Positions 44,422 to 54,075 are shown, counted from the stretch's first letter. The stretch: 64,000 nt of DNA from Coleofasciculus sp937127375 (GCA_040218875.1 JAVJQP010000080.1); one strand, 5' to 3'. Numbers and translations: made by a program. Notes: a model not told the origin generated them from the letters alone.

Positions 44422-45747
44422 TTATGACATCTGTATCGATTGAACTTCCCAAAACTGTATTCTCTGCACTGAGGAAGAATCCTGATGAGTTTGTCCAAGA
44501 GATGCGAATAGCCGCTGCTGTAAAATGGTATGAACTGCATCCGGGAGCATTTCTGCCAAGAGTTCCTCAATCTGATCAGCAATTTCCCGTCTAGGTAAAA
44601 ATAAATGATCTGCCTGAAACGCATCATGGGCAATTTCTGACAGCATCATTTCCTTTCGTTTAGTATCTAATCCTTTATAAACGTCATCCTTAAAAACACC
44701 CTTTTCCGCTGCCCATTCTTCCAGCAAGACACGTAATGCCCGTTCATACAACGTAGCGCGGTTGGTGGGAAATTTCCGGGAGCGCTGATAGAGTAAACAG
44801 ACTAATGTCAGCAACAACGGCGTCTGGGTGAGTTCCTTCGCCGCTTTATTGTCTTTATGATTAAGCTTTTGCCAACATTCTTGACCCGTTTGTGGCTCAC
44901 GCCCAAACCAATTGCTAATAAAGTTTTTAATCTGATCATCATCAAACTCTGCCATTGCCACATCGGTAAAGCGCCGGAAATTGTGGCGATAAGCCGCAAC
45001 CCGACAGGAGGCAATAAAGCGATTATTATCATGTAAATCGACAAAGTTCTGAATATGCTGAATCACTGAATTCATTCGCTTTGTTGGCACTTCATCCAAT
45101 CCATCCAGCAAAATCAGCAGTTTCCCTTGTTCCAAGGCTTTAGCGGTAAATTCCTGGTGTGCGGGAAAGCCACAGATGCGGAATTCTTCAGCAATTTTAT
45201 GTTCGATATCAACATCACCCTGGTTAAATGTATTGAGTTCAATTAATACCGGAATACGAGCGTGTTTAAACTGTCCCTTCTTTCCCTTCAGCGCTTCTAA
45301 TCCCATGCGGCGCAAGAAGGTAGATTTTCCCGCACCGGGACTTCCTAACACCATCAAATACTGCTTTTGATTGGCGACAGTAATTCCGGCTTGCTTGGGG
45401 CAATCTTTAGACTGAAAACTCCGCTGTTTTGCTTCCCGATAGACAGTTTCCAGAGTTTCAACGGATTCAAAACTCCGAATCGCGGCGTCATCCAAGAATT
45501 GCACCGTTGTATAAACCGATTCCAAGGAGACAGGTTCTCGCATTCCTAAGACTTTCAGAATGCCATGACGTTCTGTATAATTCTGGGCATATTGCCGAGA
45601 GGCATTAAAAATCGCTTGTTTGGCTTTTTTATCCAGAGTTTTGCCAAATAATCCCAGAACTTTACCACCTTGTCCCCAGAGGGTTTGGAAAACGGGAACG
45701 GCGATGCCGCTAATCGCTTGAGCGATGAAAGGTTCAGCTCCAGTCAT
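44422..45747 (-). CDS. NACHT-family NTPase, C-terminally truncated
   Basis: 441 aa from ATG 45747; the upstream in-frame stretch is repeat-derived. The N-terminal helical region (FIAQAISGIAVPVFQTLWGQ) is followed by the NACHT domain: YLMVLGSPGAGKSTFLRRMG (Walker A), LLILLDGLDEVPTKR (Walker B) and the FISNWFGREP helix. NACHT proteins of bacteria are STAND NTPases that sense invasion. After AEMLPDA the frame runs antisense through a UPF0175 fragment (HTILQQRLFAS), so the usual winged-helix SHLTLQEYL segment and sensor repeats are gone. Probably inactive, although the NTPase core is complete. Confidence 0.75.
   Translation of the reverse strand: MTGAEPFIAQAISGIAVPVFQTLWGQGGKVLGLFGKTLDKKAKQAIFNASRQYAQNYTERHGILKVLGMREPVSLESVYTTVQFLDDAAIRSFESVETLETVYREAKQRSFQSKDCPKQAGITVANQKQYLMVLGSPGAGKSTFLRRMGLEALKGKKGQFKHARIPVLIELNTFNQGDVDIEHKIAEEFRICGFPAHQEFTAKALEQGKLLILLDGLDEVPTKRMNSVIQHIQNFVDLHDNNRFIASCRVAAYRHNFRRFTDVAMAEFDDDQIKNFISNWFGREPQTGQECWQKLNHKDNKAAKELTQTPLLLTLVCLLYQRSRKFPTNRATLYERALRVLLEEWAAEKGVFKDDVYKGLDTKRKEMMLSEIAHDAFQADHLFLPRREIADQIEELLAEMLPDAVHTILQQRLFASLGQTHQDSSSVQRIQFWEVQSIQMS
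44424..44594 (+). pseudogene. UPF0175-family gene fragment (N-terminal half)
   Basis: ATG 44424 opens a 56-codon frame. The first 38 residues (SIELPKTVFSALRKNPDEF, QEMRIAAAVKWYEL) are the start of UPF0175 proteins, small antitoxin-like proteins of about 80-100 aa. After WYEL the frame reads the reverse strand of the NACHT gene and soon stops. The gene was cut by the same rearrangement that truncated the NACHT gene. Confidence 0.7.
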
Positions 45748-45794
45748 GGTGGTAAGAATGCGAGGGTAGGGGAATACTATACAGGTTAACAGAG

Positions 45795-45843
45795 TTTGTA
45801 GTAAGCGCTTTAGCGCTTCTGGCACTAAAGTGCCTACTACGAA
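45795..45843. repeat. GTAGTAAGCGCTT palindrome pair before the NACHT gene
   Basis: GTAGTAAGCGCTTTAGCGCTT followed by CACTAAAGTGCCTACTAC, family of 1284..1358, in the leader of the gene. Confidence 0.75.
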
Positions 45844-46015
45844 CAAGGGATTGGGTTGTAGCGGTAAATTAGATAGCAAAGCAACTCCTCGGAATTGATG
45901 CGACGGATATCCAGTTGTTATCAACAATAGCCTATTTTGTCACAAAGGCTTTCACTCGAAAAGGCAGAATTAAAAACACCTTATTTACACTTCACTGCGT
46001 TTAATGGCATACTTT

Positions 46016-46564
46016 TTACATTTTACTCTGCTCTCCTGGCTTCGGTTCATTTGACCGGGCAAAAAAGTCAACCATAATCGATTGTTTATCTTGAACCTCC
46101 AGTAAAATTACCGAATAGGCGATTAATTCGTCAATCGCTAAACATATTACCCCCACTAATACCAAAAACATTCCGGTGATAAACAAAAAAATTGGGACTC
46201 GTTCCAGTAACGTTATCCCCATAAAAAAATGCAGAGCAATAGCAAATGAGGTCAGCACAAAAAAAACCACCGCTAATGTGTCGCAAAGGGTTGCATTCCG
46301 CACATACCAGGCGCGGCGCAACAGATTATTCAGTTGATGCTCTAAACTTAAAAAGCGAATATCTTCTCCTGCATCGAACTGTCCTTGATGCGTTAACTCT
46401 CGCGAAAGGATTCTTCTCTCATTGTTCAATAAGCGGATGCGATTTAATAAGGAAGACTGTCTCGCATTTAATCCCAAAAAAAATAATCCACTGGAAGAAA
46501 TCATCACGGCTGGCGCAAGGATGGCTTGAATGACTTGAGTGACAGTGAGAGACATTTGATCCAT
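46016..46564 (-). CDS. DUF2721 membrane protein
   Basis: 182 aa. A first membrane helix (AILAPAVMISSSGLFFLGL) is followed by the conserved QSSLLNRIRLLNNERRIL, then two further helices (TLAVVFFVLTSFAIALHFFM and VPIFLFITGMFLVLVGVICL). This is the DUF2721 layout; function unknown. It lies directly next to the right end of a TnpB element, separated by about 40 bp. Confidence 0.88.
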   Translation of the reverse strand: MDQMSLTVTQVIQAILAPAVMISSSGLFFLGLNARQSSLLNRIRLLNNERRILSRELTHQGQFDAGEDIRFLSLEHQLNNLLRRAWYVRNATLCDTLAVVFFVLTSFAIALHFFMGITLLERVPIFLFITGMFLVLVGVICLAIDELIAYSVILLEVQDKQSIMVDFFARSNEPKPGEQSKM

Positions 46565-46603
46565 GATTTTCCTGGGTGTTACCTAGCTAAATCTTGAGCA
46601 GTT

Positions 46604-47867
46604 TGACATCCTCCCCACCTTACTTCGTTGAAGGTAGGGATTCCCATCATCACTGACGGGGTTTCCTGGCTCTACGAGCAACCTTACTTTTTTGGGTTTC
46701 CCCATCCAAGCAGAGGGTCATCTCATCCCCAGGCGTAACTTTCCGAGTGCCCCTCGGTAGTTGGGCTAGCCCTTGCAATGCTTTCATCAAAATGTTGATG
46801 GCAGCATTTACGTCTCGACAGTCAACATACCCACAATGAGGACATTTATGGGTGCGAGTGGATAAGGCTTTCTTCACTTCTTGCCCGCAATTAGAACAGT
46901 CCTGGGACGTGTAATCAGGTGCAACGGCAATTACTGGCACATCAAACACTTTCCCAAAATACTCCAACCACTGCCTAAACAATGTCCAGCTAGCATCAGA
47001 TATTGATTTGGCTAAATGATGGTTTTTGACCATGTTTCGCACTTTTAGGTCTTCAATAGCTACCAAGTCTGCCGACTGGACAAGCGCCCTTGCAGTCTTT
47101 ACCGCAAAGTCTTTACGCCGCCTTGACACCTTGAGATGCGTTCTACCCAACTTCTGGATGGCTTTGATGCGATTTTTGGCACCCTTAGCTCTACGGGAAA
47201 CACGTTTTTGCGCCTTTTTCAAGGCTTTCTCCGCCTTCCTCAAAAACCTAGGGTTTTCAATCTTGTTGCCATCAGAGTCAGTGTAAAAGTGGTTTAAACC
47301 GACATCTATCCCTACCATCCTATTAGTGGGTTCATGGCGTTCTTTTCGCTCCTGGTTGATGGAAAACTGAACGTAGTATCCATCCGCCCTACGAACAACA
47401 CGGACTCGCTTAATCTGCTCTTTTTGGTAAAAGTGCACGTCACGAGTTCCCCACATCTTGAACGTTCCAGCTTTGAAACCATCCCTGAATGTAATGGTTA
47501 ATCGGTCATCCGATAATACCCATCCATCAACTTTGTACTCGACTGAGCAATGAGTTTGATGTTTTTTGAATTTGGGAAAGCCTTTCTTGCCTGGAACTTT
47601 TTTCTTGCAGTTATCAAAGAACCTAGCGATGGCACTCCATGCTCTCTCGGCACTAGCTTGACAGGCTTGTGCCGAGAGCTTCTTACACCATTCAAATTGT
47701 TCTCTAAGGACTTTGCAATATTTGTTGAGGTCGTACTTGTTGACCCCTCTATTGTCCATCCAGTACCGAAGGCAGCTATTTTGAACAAAACGAGCAGTAC
47801 GGATCATCTCGTCTAAGATGACGTACTGCTCGTCTGTTCCTCGTAATTTTGCCTCGAATACTAGCAT
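46604..47867 (-). mobile_element. IS200/IS605-family element carrying tnpB only
   Basis: Right end: hairpin CCCTACCTTC / GAAGTAAGGTGGGG followed by AGGATGTCAA, about 10-45 bp after the tnpB stop. The left boundary is not certain; the tnpB start is used. No tnpA is present, so it depends on a transposase elsewhere. The 3' end likely encodes an omegaRNA. Confidence 0.65.
46650..47867 (-). CDS. tnpB: TnpB RNA-guided nuclease of an IS605-type element
   Basis: 405 aa. The N-terminal helix-turn-helix part (IRTARFVQNSCLRYWMDN) leads to the RuvC core: Asp188 in MVGIDVGLNHF, Glu272 in LVAIEDLKVRNM and Asp352 in DCRDVNAAINIL. The zinc finger is complete (CSNCG at 324-327, CPHCG at 342-345). All catalytic residues are kept, so the nuclease may be active. 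TnpB cuts DNA guided by omegaRNA from the element end. There is no tnpA neighbour, so it may be domesticated or mobilised in trans. Confidence 0.93.
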   Translation of the reverse strand: MLVFEAKLRGTDEQYVILDEMIRTARFVQNSCLRYWMDNRGVNKYDLNKYCKVLREQFEWCKKLSAQACQASAERAWSAIARFFDNCKKKVPGKKGFPKFKKHQTHCSVEYKVDGWVLSDDRLTITFRDGFKAGTFKMWGTRDVHFYQKEQIKRVRVVRRADGYYVQFSINQERKERHEPTNRMVGIDVGLNHFYTDSDGNKIENPRFLRKAEKALKKAQKRVSRRAKGAKNRIKAIQKLGRTHLKVSRRRKDFAVKTARALVQSADLVAIEDLKVRNMVKNHHLAKSISDASWTLFRQWLEYFGKVFDVPVIAVAPDYTSQDCSNCGQEVKKALSTRTHKCPHCGYVDCRDVNAAINILMKALQGLAQLPRGTRKVTPGDEMTLCLDGETQKSKVARRARKPRQ

Positions 47868-47916
47868 GGTTAACTCAATTCTATGTCGAATATATTAGTA
47901 TAGAGTATTAGATAGT

Positions 47917-47951
47917 GCAAAAAGCAGGCATATTGAATACCTGCTTTTTGC
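47917..47951 (-). terminator. terminator hairpin between histidine kinase and tnpB genes
   Basis: GCAAAAAGCAGG and CCTGCTTTTTGC form a perfect 12-bp stem with an 11-nt loop and internal T-tract; it sits 130 bp past the histidine-kinase stop. It is symmetric and could act on both strands. Confidence 0.65.
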
Positions 47952-47969
47952 TTGGGGGAGTGAAGGCAT

Positions 47970-48006
47970 CCCCACCCTACTCCACTTCGTTACGTTGAGG
48001 ATGGGG
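47970..48006 (-). other. second IS605-like right-end hairpin upstream of tnpB
   Basis: On the minus strand CCCCATCCTCAACG ... GTAGGGTGGGG is followed by ATGCC, close to the right-end hairpin of the TnpB element at 46604. This may be a relic of another element into which, or beside which, the present one inserted. Confidence 0.4.
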
Positions 48007-48080
48007 TTCTATCGCTCCCCCAAACGCACCCTACAATTGGACGACAATTGGACGACAATTTGCTGGGTGGAAAAGGATAT

Positions 48081-50987
48081 TTACTCTGCCATCGATTGCA
48101 AAGGTAACATAACTGTAAACGTTGTCCCTTTGCCATCTTCACTTTCAACTGTAATCAACCCACCATGCAAATCCACACATTTTTTAACAATGGCTAATCC
48201 CAAACCTGTTCCCTGAATTGTGCCAACATTACTGGCGCGTTGAAACGACGAGAATAGTTTTTTGATATCCTCTGGGGGAATGCCAATTCCCTGATCTTGA
48301 ATATGGAAAATCGCCGATTCTTCTTCGCAAGTTAACTCAACCTTCACCTCACTCCCCTGGGGAGAATACTTAATCGCATTAGAAATTAAGTTGTTCAAGA
48401 TATGCTGTAAAAGCTTCTCATCCATTTGAGCATCACCACAGTCGCCATGACTGACAAAGTTAATCGAATGCTGTTGACTGATACTCATTTGCAGGGTGTC
48501 TACAATTTCCTGACAGAATCCGATTAAATCCATTGAGGCTGGCTTAAACGTTAGTTTTCCCGCCTCAGCTTTACCGATTGTTAGCACATCATCCAATAAC
48601 TGCGTCATCCGGCTAACCGCGATTTGAATGCGCTGATAATGAGCTTTTTTCTTTTCATCCGTTAACTTTTTACTGTAACGCTCTAAAAGTTCTGACGATG
48701 AAAGAATTGCCGTTAATGGGGTGCGGAATTCGTGAGAGACTAAGGAAACAAAACTAGAGCGCAGTTCACTCAGTTCTCGTTCTTTTTCCAAGGCTTTAAT
48801 GATTTCCGCTTCTGCCTTTTTCAACGATGTAATATCCCGTCCAACTCCCTGAAATTCTACAACATTGCCCTCATTATCAAACATCACTCGCTCAGTCCAT
48901 TGTTGCCAGCGAATCTCATTGTCTGGCAAAATGACCCGGTGTTCGTAGGTGACGATAGGCTGTTCAACGGAAAGGGTTTTAAATTGCTGGTTGACAAATT
49001 CCTGGTCGATGTCGGGAATCTGGGGTTGAAAGCGATATCCGATTAATTCGGAGCGTTGTTTGTTGAAATAGCGACAGTAGGCATCATTGACAAAGGTAAA
49101 CGTACCATCGGCTTTAAACCGACAAATCAATTCAGTTTGATCTTCAACAATGGCTCGATACCGTGCCTCACTTTGACGCAGTGCTTCCATGGCTTGCTTG
49201 CGTTCGGTGATATCCTCGATCATGGCTAAGGTATAGAGTACGTCACCTTGTTTATCCCGCAAGGCAATGAGGGTTAAATTCACCCAGACTAAATCGTTAT
49301 TCTTTTTGATATAACGTTTTTCCAGTTGAAAGCTGTCAATCTCTCCGTTAATTAGCTGCTGCATATAGGGAATTTCCAGCGTCAACTCGTCAGGGTAAGT
49401 AATATCCTTAAAAGTGAGTGCCATGACTTCGGATTGACTGTAACCCAGCATCGTATAGAATGCCCGATTCACGCGAATGTAGCGATCAGTTAAGTCTGCC
49501 AATGTCATGCCAATCGGCGCTTCATCAAATACCCGACGAAACTGTTGTTCGCTATTGCGTAACTCGGCTTCAGTTTGCTGATGCTGAAGAATTTCTGCTT
49601 GCAGTTGTTCATTTGCCTGCTTGAGTTCGTGAGTTCGTTCTTCAACCCGCTGTTCTAACTCTACCATTGCCGTTTGCAGTTTGGCTTCTACTTGTTTGCG
49701 ATCGCTAATATCCCGACCTTCAGCAATTAAGAGTTCGATCTCGCCGTTTTCATCCCGCAGGGGTTTGAGGGAAAAATCAATCGTAATCACGGATTGATCG
49801 GGGGCTAAAATATCGGCTTCGTAGCGAATGGTTTTCCCTGTCGCCGCTTCAGCAATAGCCGTTTTTAATTGCTGTTGAGTTTCGGCAGAAATTGTCCAAC
49901 ATTTTAACTGCCAGAAGGGATACCCGATTACTTGAGAACTATCCAGTTGGCAAAAATCTGTAGCCGTCTGGTTATCGGCGATGACGTTACCCTCTAGAGT
50001 TAACAAGCTGGACAATTGGAAGGTTTGATTGAAAACCGCTCGAAATCGCCGTTCACTTTCTCGCAGTTGGAATTCGGCTTGCTGGCGACTTAAAGCGTTA
50101 GCAAAGATACCGCCAATAATTTGTAAGAGGGAGAGGATATCGTCTGACCAAATTTTTTCGGCGTTAACAGTGGAACACCCTAAATATCCGATTAGATGAT
50201 TGCCTTGGGCGATGGGAACAATAGCGATAGATTTATCCCCGGTTAACTCCATCGCTTGTCTCAGGGAATTAGCTTCGGGGGGCAAATCGCTGCGGCGGGA
50301 AATTTGAATCGCTTCTAAGTTTCTCAGTTTTGCCATTCCCCAGGGGTAAGTATCGGTAGGAAAATCTTGCCATTGGGGTTGGATGGAATTCACGTCGGGT
50401 GCAGTCCATTCCTGGATGATGCTGGCTGTTGTAGCGTCTTCTGAAAATAATGCCATATAGGTGCGATCGCATCCACAAAATTCACCGATTTTTTCCAAGG
50501 TATGCTGAATCCCCTCATCAATGCCATCAGAGCACAACTGGATGAATTGATGGGATAGGCTAGTGATTAACTGCTCAAACTCTATCCGTTCTTGCAGCTT
50601 GGCTTCTGTGTGCTTGGTTTCGGTGATATCTTGACCAATACCATACAACCTACCATCATCCCCCGGAATCAGTTTCCACGCCAGCCAGCGATAACTCCCG
50701 TCTTGGTGACGAATGCGATGCTCACATTCAACCGCCTCGGTTGAGGTACAATGGGCGATGGTGCGATCGCGATCATCGGGATGAATCAGTTGCTGAGAAG
50801 TATGCGATCGCAATTCCTCCTCTGTCCATCCCAAAACATTTTCCCAAGCCGGATTCAGCGGCTGCCAATATCCGTCTTCATGCCATATTCCGAATAAATC
50901 ATCCGATAGTCTCAAAAATAAGTTCTGAGTGAATTCCCGGTTGGCTGGTTGATCCATGGATTCACGGGGCGTTTGAAAACTATTCAT
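48081..50987 (-). CDS. multi-PAS/GAF sensor histidine kinase
   Basis: 968 aa and no membrane helix, so cytosolic. Domain order: PAS (DDLFGIWHEDGYWQPLNPAW), GAF (EKIGEFCGCDRTYMALF), PAS, a coiled coil (LEQRVEERTHELKQANEQL), PAS (RVFDEAPIGMTLADLTDRY), PAS, then HisKA with phospho-acceptor His in LVSHEFRTPLTAILSS and HATPase with NLISNAIKYSPQG, DQGIGIPPEDIK and GTGLGLAIVKKC. Catalytic boxes are intact. No response regulator is adjacent, so it is an orphan sensor. The GAF domain lacks an obvious bilin-binding Cys context. Confidence 0.93.
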   Translation of the reverse strand: MNSFQTPRESMDQPANREFTQNLFLRLSDDLFGIWHEDGYWQPLNPAWENVLGWTEEELRSHTSQQLIHPDDRDRTIAHCTSTEAVECEHRIRHQDGSYRWLAWKLIPGDDGRLYGIGQDITETKHTEAKLQERIEFEQLITSLSHQFIQLCSDGIDEGIQHTLEKIGEFCGCDRTYMALFSEDATTASIIQEWTAPDVNSIQPQWQDFPTDTYPWGMAKLRNLEAIQISRRSDLPPEANSLRQAMELTGDKSIAIVPIAQGNHLIGYLGCSTVNAEKIWSDDILSLLQIIGGIFANALSRQQAEFQLRESERRFRAVFNQTFQLSSLLTLEGNVIADNQTATDFCQLDSSQVIGYPFWQLKCWTISAETQQQLKTAIAEAATGKTIRYEADILAPDQSVITIDFSLKPLRDENGEIELLIAEGRDISDRKQVEAKLQTAMVELEQRVEERTHELKQANEQLQAEILQHQQTEAELRNSEQQFRRVFDEAPIGMTLADLTDRYIRVNRAFYTMLGYSQSEVMALTFKDITYPDELTLEIPYMQQLINGEIDSFQLEKRYIKKNNDLVWVNLTLIALRDKQGDVLYTLAMIEDITERKQAMEALRQSEARYRAIVEDQTELICRFKADGTFTFVNDAYCRYFNKQRSELIGYRFQPQIPDIDQEFVNQQFKTLSVEQPIVTYEHRVILPDNEIRWQQWTERVMFDNEGNVVEFQGVGRDITSLKKAEAEIIKALEKERELSELRSSFVSLVSHEFRTPLTAILSSSELLERYSKKLTDEKKKAHYQRIQIAVSRMTQLLDDVLTIGKAEAGKLTFKPASMDLIGFCQEIVDTLQMSISQQHSINFVSHGDCGDAQMDEKLLQHILNNLISNAIKYSPQGSEVKVELTCEEESAIFHIQDQGIGIPPEDIKKLFSSFQRASNVGTIQGTGLGLAIVKKCVDLHGGLITVESEDGKGTTFTVMLPLQSMAE

Positions 50988-51631
50988 TTTAATTAGAATT
51001 TAATCCCTCTGGACGACGGCAAACGATAAACTTAGATGCACCTCTCTTAATTTTTCAGTATAGACACGTCATACAGAAGCTAAACATTGTACTACAACCA
51101 CTCCGAGAATGGGAAGACTCCCGGCATTGGTGTCCACTTAAGCTGAAAGCAATGTTTCAAATGTGCCATGACACCATGATAGGCAGGGGCAGCCAGGAAA
51201 AATTCCCAGTATTTCTTTAACAAAGGTTTACATAAATTCATATATTTGCGTTTATACTAAACATTAAGACTGTTACATTAACGCAAGCATAGACCTTCAG
51301 GGCAAAATTTTCCCACCCGTTCAGAACGCAACCCTCAACCCAGACGTGCTATGGCTTGTTCCTGGGAACCTTTTGCCATCTGCCATTTGCCTTGTCTCTA
51401 AGTTGTTGGAAAAAATTAAAGTTGACGGTTGAGATCAGGGAACTCTTAACGGGAAGGAAGAATAAGGATTTGACGCTGATTAATCGTTTTGAGTAACAGC
51501 GAACAAAAGTGATGTCCAGGTACTGATTACCCGGATTTAGTCCAAAAGGGGATCTACCAGCCAACAATAGGCTCAACGGATGCCAATCATCCGATTTGTT
51601 GACTATCCTCACCCCAAACTAGGAGTATTTC
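50988..51631. other. 644-bp intergenic region, divergent
   Basis: Separates the divergent histidine kinase and the 51632 gene and must hold both promoters. A CGGATG/CATCCG hairpin lies at 51577-51593, 38 bp before the downstream ATG. No gene or known motif seen. Confidence 0.4.
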
Positions 51632-52708
51632 ATGCTGGTAACAACCCCATTAGACAAAAATATCACGGTGAAACGCCTGCTTAATATTTGGGCTGCCCGT
51701 TATGTCCCTGACTTATCCACCCTTTCATTAACCACTAACAAATGTACAACGACTGAGTTAATGGAAGCTACTTCTCCCCAAGGGCGAGAGAAAACCGTGA
51801 CTAAACTCTCTCGATTAATCGAAATTCACTGTAAGTGTGCGGGTATCCGAACGAGTATTCTCTTCTCCTACATTCCCAACGTTGTCAACTTAACCGAATC
51901 CCAGGGCATTGCTACATCCTCAGCGCAAGTTTATGAGAAAGTTTTATCCGTCTATAAAAAACATTCCCTAACTTCCGATCTAATTTCCGCTTTATCTCAG
52001 GTGGAAACCGTTGATATTTCGACCGATTTATATAAAGTCTCGGTCATGCCCAAATTAGAGCTACCCGAAGTTTCCTCCCTTGTTACAATTCTGACCCCAG
52101 AATTAATGCAATTTCAGTCCCAGCATTTATCTGCCAATAATCAGAATACGCTAGGATTTATGAGTACCCAGTTTCATCTCAGTTCCAAGGTGTTGTTGAA
52201 TCGGTTAAGCCTACCGGAACAGTTATTGCTCTCTCCTTACTTTAAATTTGTTGAAGAGCAAGTATGTATTCCCTGGCAACGAGTCTGCACAGCAGCGGCT
52301 AAACATTCCCTTAATTCTCCTGTATTAGCCTTAGTCGAGCAACTCATACCCAAGAGTCAGGAAATTGCCACACGGGTTTATCGCCACGCCTTGGAACGAT
52401 ACCCCACTTATCGCAGCCGTCGCGGAAAACTGGATCATCCAGAAGTAAAAGCCTCAAGTATCCGCGATGTCGAGATGTTTCAAGCCTACCTGTGGGTTTG
52501 TGTTTTGGAACAGAGTATGGCAGTAATGGAGAAAGAACTTTATCCCTTATGTGAGATGGTTTATCCCAGCGTAAGCGTCAGTTGGGAATTAGTGGAGAGC
52601 ATGGTTGGACTTTTAGTAGACAAGATTCTCATCCGCCTAAACTCTGAGCAACAATCAATCGTTCAGCCTTATACTACAGCTATGCAGAAATTATTCGCTT
52701 GTCGTTAA
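51632..52708 (+). CDS. conserved hypothetical protein, 358 aa
   Basis: Good ribosome binding site (AGGAG, 7 bp before ATG). The protein is soluble and mostly helical, with no signal peptide or membrane segment. Distinct parts: an N-terminal region with SRLIEIHCKCAGIRTSILFS, a middle rich in Ser and Leu, and a C-terminal helical region with HALERYPTYRSRRGKLDHPE and CVLEQSMAVMEKELYPLCEM. I do not recognise the family; codon use and ribosome binding site support a real gene. Confidence 0.7.
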   Translation: MLVTTPLDKNITVKRLLNIWAARYVPDLSTLSLTTNKCTTTELMEATSPQGREKTVTKLSRLIEIHCKCAGIRTSILFSYIPNVVNLTESQGIATSSAQVYEKVLSVYKKHSLTSDLISALSQVETVDISTDLYKVSVMPKLELPEVSSLVTILTPELMQFQSQHLSANNQNTLGFMSTQFHLSSKVLLNRLSLPEQLLLSPYFKFVEEQVCIPWQRVCTAAAKHSLNSPVLALVEQLIPKSQEIATRVYRHALERYPTYRSRRGKLDHPEVKASSIRDVEMFQAYLWVCVLEQSMAVMEKELYPLCEMVYPSVSVSWELVESMVGLLVDKILIRLNSEQQSIVQPYTTAMQKLFACR

Positions 52709-52772
52709 AGGGAACAGGGAACACCTCGGCTTACTTCGGCTTACTTCGGCTTTGCTCAGTAACACGCTCAGT

Positions 52773-52921
52773 AAGCTGTCATGCATTTAAATTGGGTATT
52801 AGTAGCGAGCAAGATGCAAAGCCTGCGGCATGGCTTCGCTAAAGCCTGCGGCATGGCTTCGCTAAACGCACTACCAGGATTGCACCATTATTGATATTAA
52901 GGTTTAAATGCCGAACAGCTT
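52773..52921 (+). mobile_element. MITE-like element, copy B (149 bp)
   Basis: Inverted copy of 39141..39266 with terminal inverted repeats AAGCTGTCATGCATTTAAA and the complement of AAGCTGTTCGGCATTTAAA. The interior unit AAAGCCTGCGGCATGGCTTC is duplicated (23-bp direct repeat at 52818 and 52841), which explains its greater length. The rest of 52709..53062 has only short repeats. Confidence 0.75.
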
Positions 52922-53062
52922 AACACGCTCGGTGTGTAACAGGGAACAGGGAACGGGGAATAGCCTATTTGAGCCGGAAAGGTAGAGACGTAATCGGCTA
53001 CGTTTCTACCCCCTCTCTGTCTCATCTCCTAGAATAGAGACATTAGAGTTGGTTAAGTCTCT

Positions 53063-53890
53063 ATGGAAACCATTATTGGCACAGTGTTCGGGATCATTCT
53101 GCTGGTAGGATTCAGCGGCTTTAAAATCGATCGCGAATATGAACGCGGCGTGATCTTTCGCTTGGGACGGTTCAGCAATGTCAGAGGACCGGGGATGTAT
53201 TGGATTCTACCGCTGATTGACCAAAAAGCCCAAGTAGATATCCGCACCAAAACCGTGGATATCGCCCCCCAAGAAGCGGTAACGGCTGACAGCGTGACGA
53301 TTAAAGTCAATGCGGTTTTATATTATCGCATCATTGATCCATCGCGGGCAATTAATAAAGTCGAAAACTACGAAATTGCGGTTTATCAAGCCGCAATGAC
53401 AACATTACGAAATGTCGTGGGACAAAACATCTTAGATGATGTCTTGCAAAACCGCGATAAAATCAACCTGCGTGTGCAAGAAATTGTAGACGAAATCACC
53501 GAATCCTGGGGCGTCGTGATTGAACGGGTAGAAATTAAAGATGTAGAAATTCCCAGCAATATGCAACGGGCAATGGCAAAAGAAGCCGAAGCCGTGCGGG
53601 AGAAACGGGCGCGTCTGATTAAGGCTTCCGCCGAACAAGAAGCATCAATTAAGTTAGCTGAAGCCTCGCAGAAGATTGTGGAAAATCCAGCCGCTTTGGA
53701 ACTACGGCGTTTACAAATGCTGACGGAAATTGGCGCGGAAAATAACACCACAACCTTGATTATGATGCCATCTGATTTTATTACCTTAGCCAAGCAATGG
53801 ACAGAGGTATTAGAGCAGGGCAATAAGGTTGAAAGGAATGGGAGTGTTCAGGTTAAATCACCGGAGGAGCCGATTCCCTTAGATTTGTAG
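53063..53890 (+). CDS. slipin/stomatin-like band-7 (SPFH) membrane protein
   Basis: 275 aa. An N-terminal membrane hairpin (IIGTVFGIILLVGFSGF) is followed by the SPFH core: REYERGVIFRLGRFSNVRGP, GMYWILPLIDQKAQVDIRT, NAVLYYRIIDPSRAINKVEN and WGVVIERVEIKDVEIPSNMQ. The C-terminal coiled coil ends in the oligomerisation part. Such proteins form microdomains in the plasma membrane and often work with NfeD proteases; no NfeD gene is adjacent. The start ATG agrees with family N-termini. Confidence 0.92.
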   Translation: METIIGTVFGIILLVGFSGFKIDREYERGVIFRLGRFSNVRGPGMYWILPLIDQKAQVDIRTKTVDIAPQEAVTADSVTIKVNAVLYYRIIDPSRAINKVENYEIAVYQAAMTTLRNVVGQNILDDVLQNRDKINLRVQEIVDEITESWGVVIERVEIKDVEIPSNMQRAMAKEAEAVREKRARLIKASAEQEASIKLAEASQKIVENPAALELRRLQMLTEIGAENNTTTLIMMPSDFITLAKQWTEVLEQGNKVERNGSVQVKSPEEPIPLDL

Positions 53891-53910
53891 AGCGTCGGTC
53901 AAGTATTCCG

Positions 53911-53978
53911 AGAAACCGGGTTTCTTTGGGTGAAAACTTGATATTTCGTTGTCAAATTCACGAGCAACCCGGTTTCTT
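53911..53978. repeat. AGAAACCGGGTTTCT dispersed repeat
   Basis: Palindrome AGAAACCGGGTTTCT followed 40 bp later by CAACCCGGTTTCTTA, after the slipin gene. Confidence 0.65.
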
Positions 53979-54014
53979 AACCGATGTCCTAGAGCGGTAG
54001 GGATATTTGACAGA

Positions 54015-54075
54015 TGTAGGGGCGGGTTTTACGATTATCGGATGTAAGAAACCCAGATATTGATAAACCCGCCCT
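54015..54075. repeat. dispersed GGGCGGGTTT element
   Basis: TGTAGGGGCGGGTTTTACG to TAAACCCGCCCT in the gap before a decayed gene region. Confidence 0.8.

Noticed and set aside
51349..51612. 87-codon minus-strand frame in the 644-bp gap
   Set aside because: No ribosome binding site, no recognisable motif, lies in a likely promoter region.
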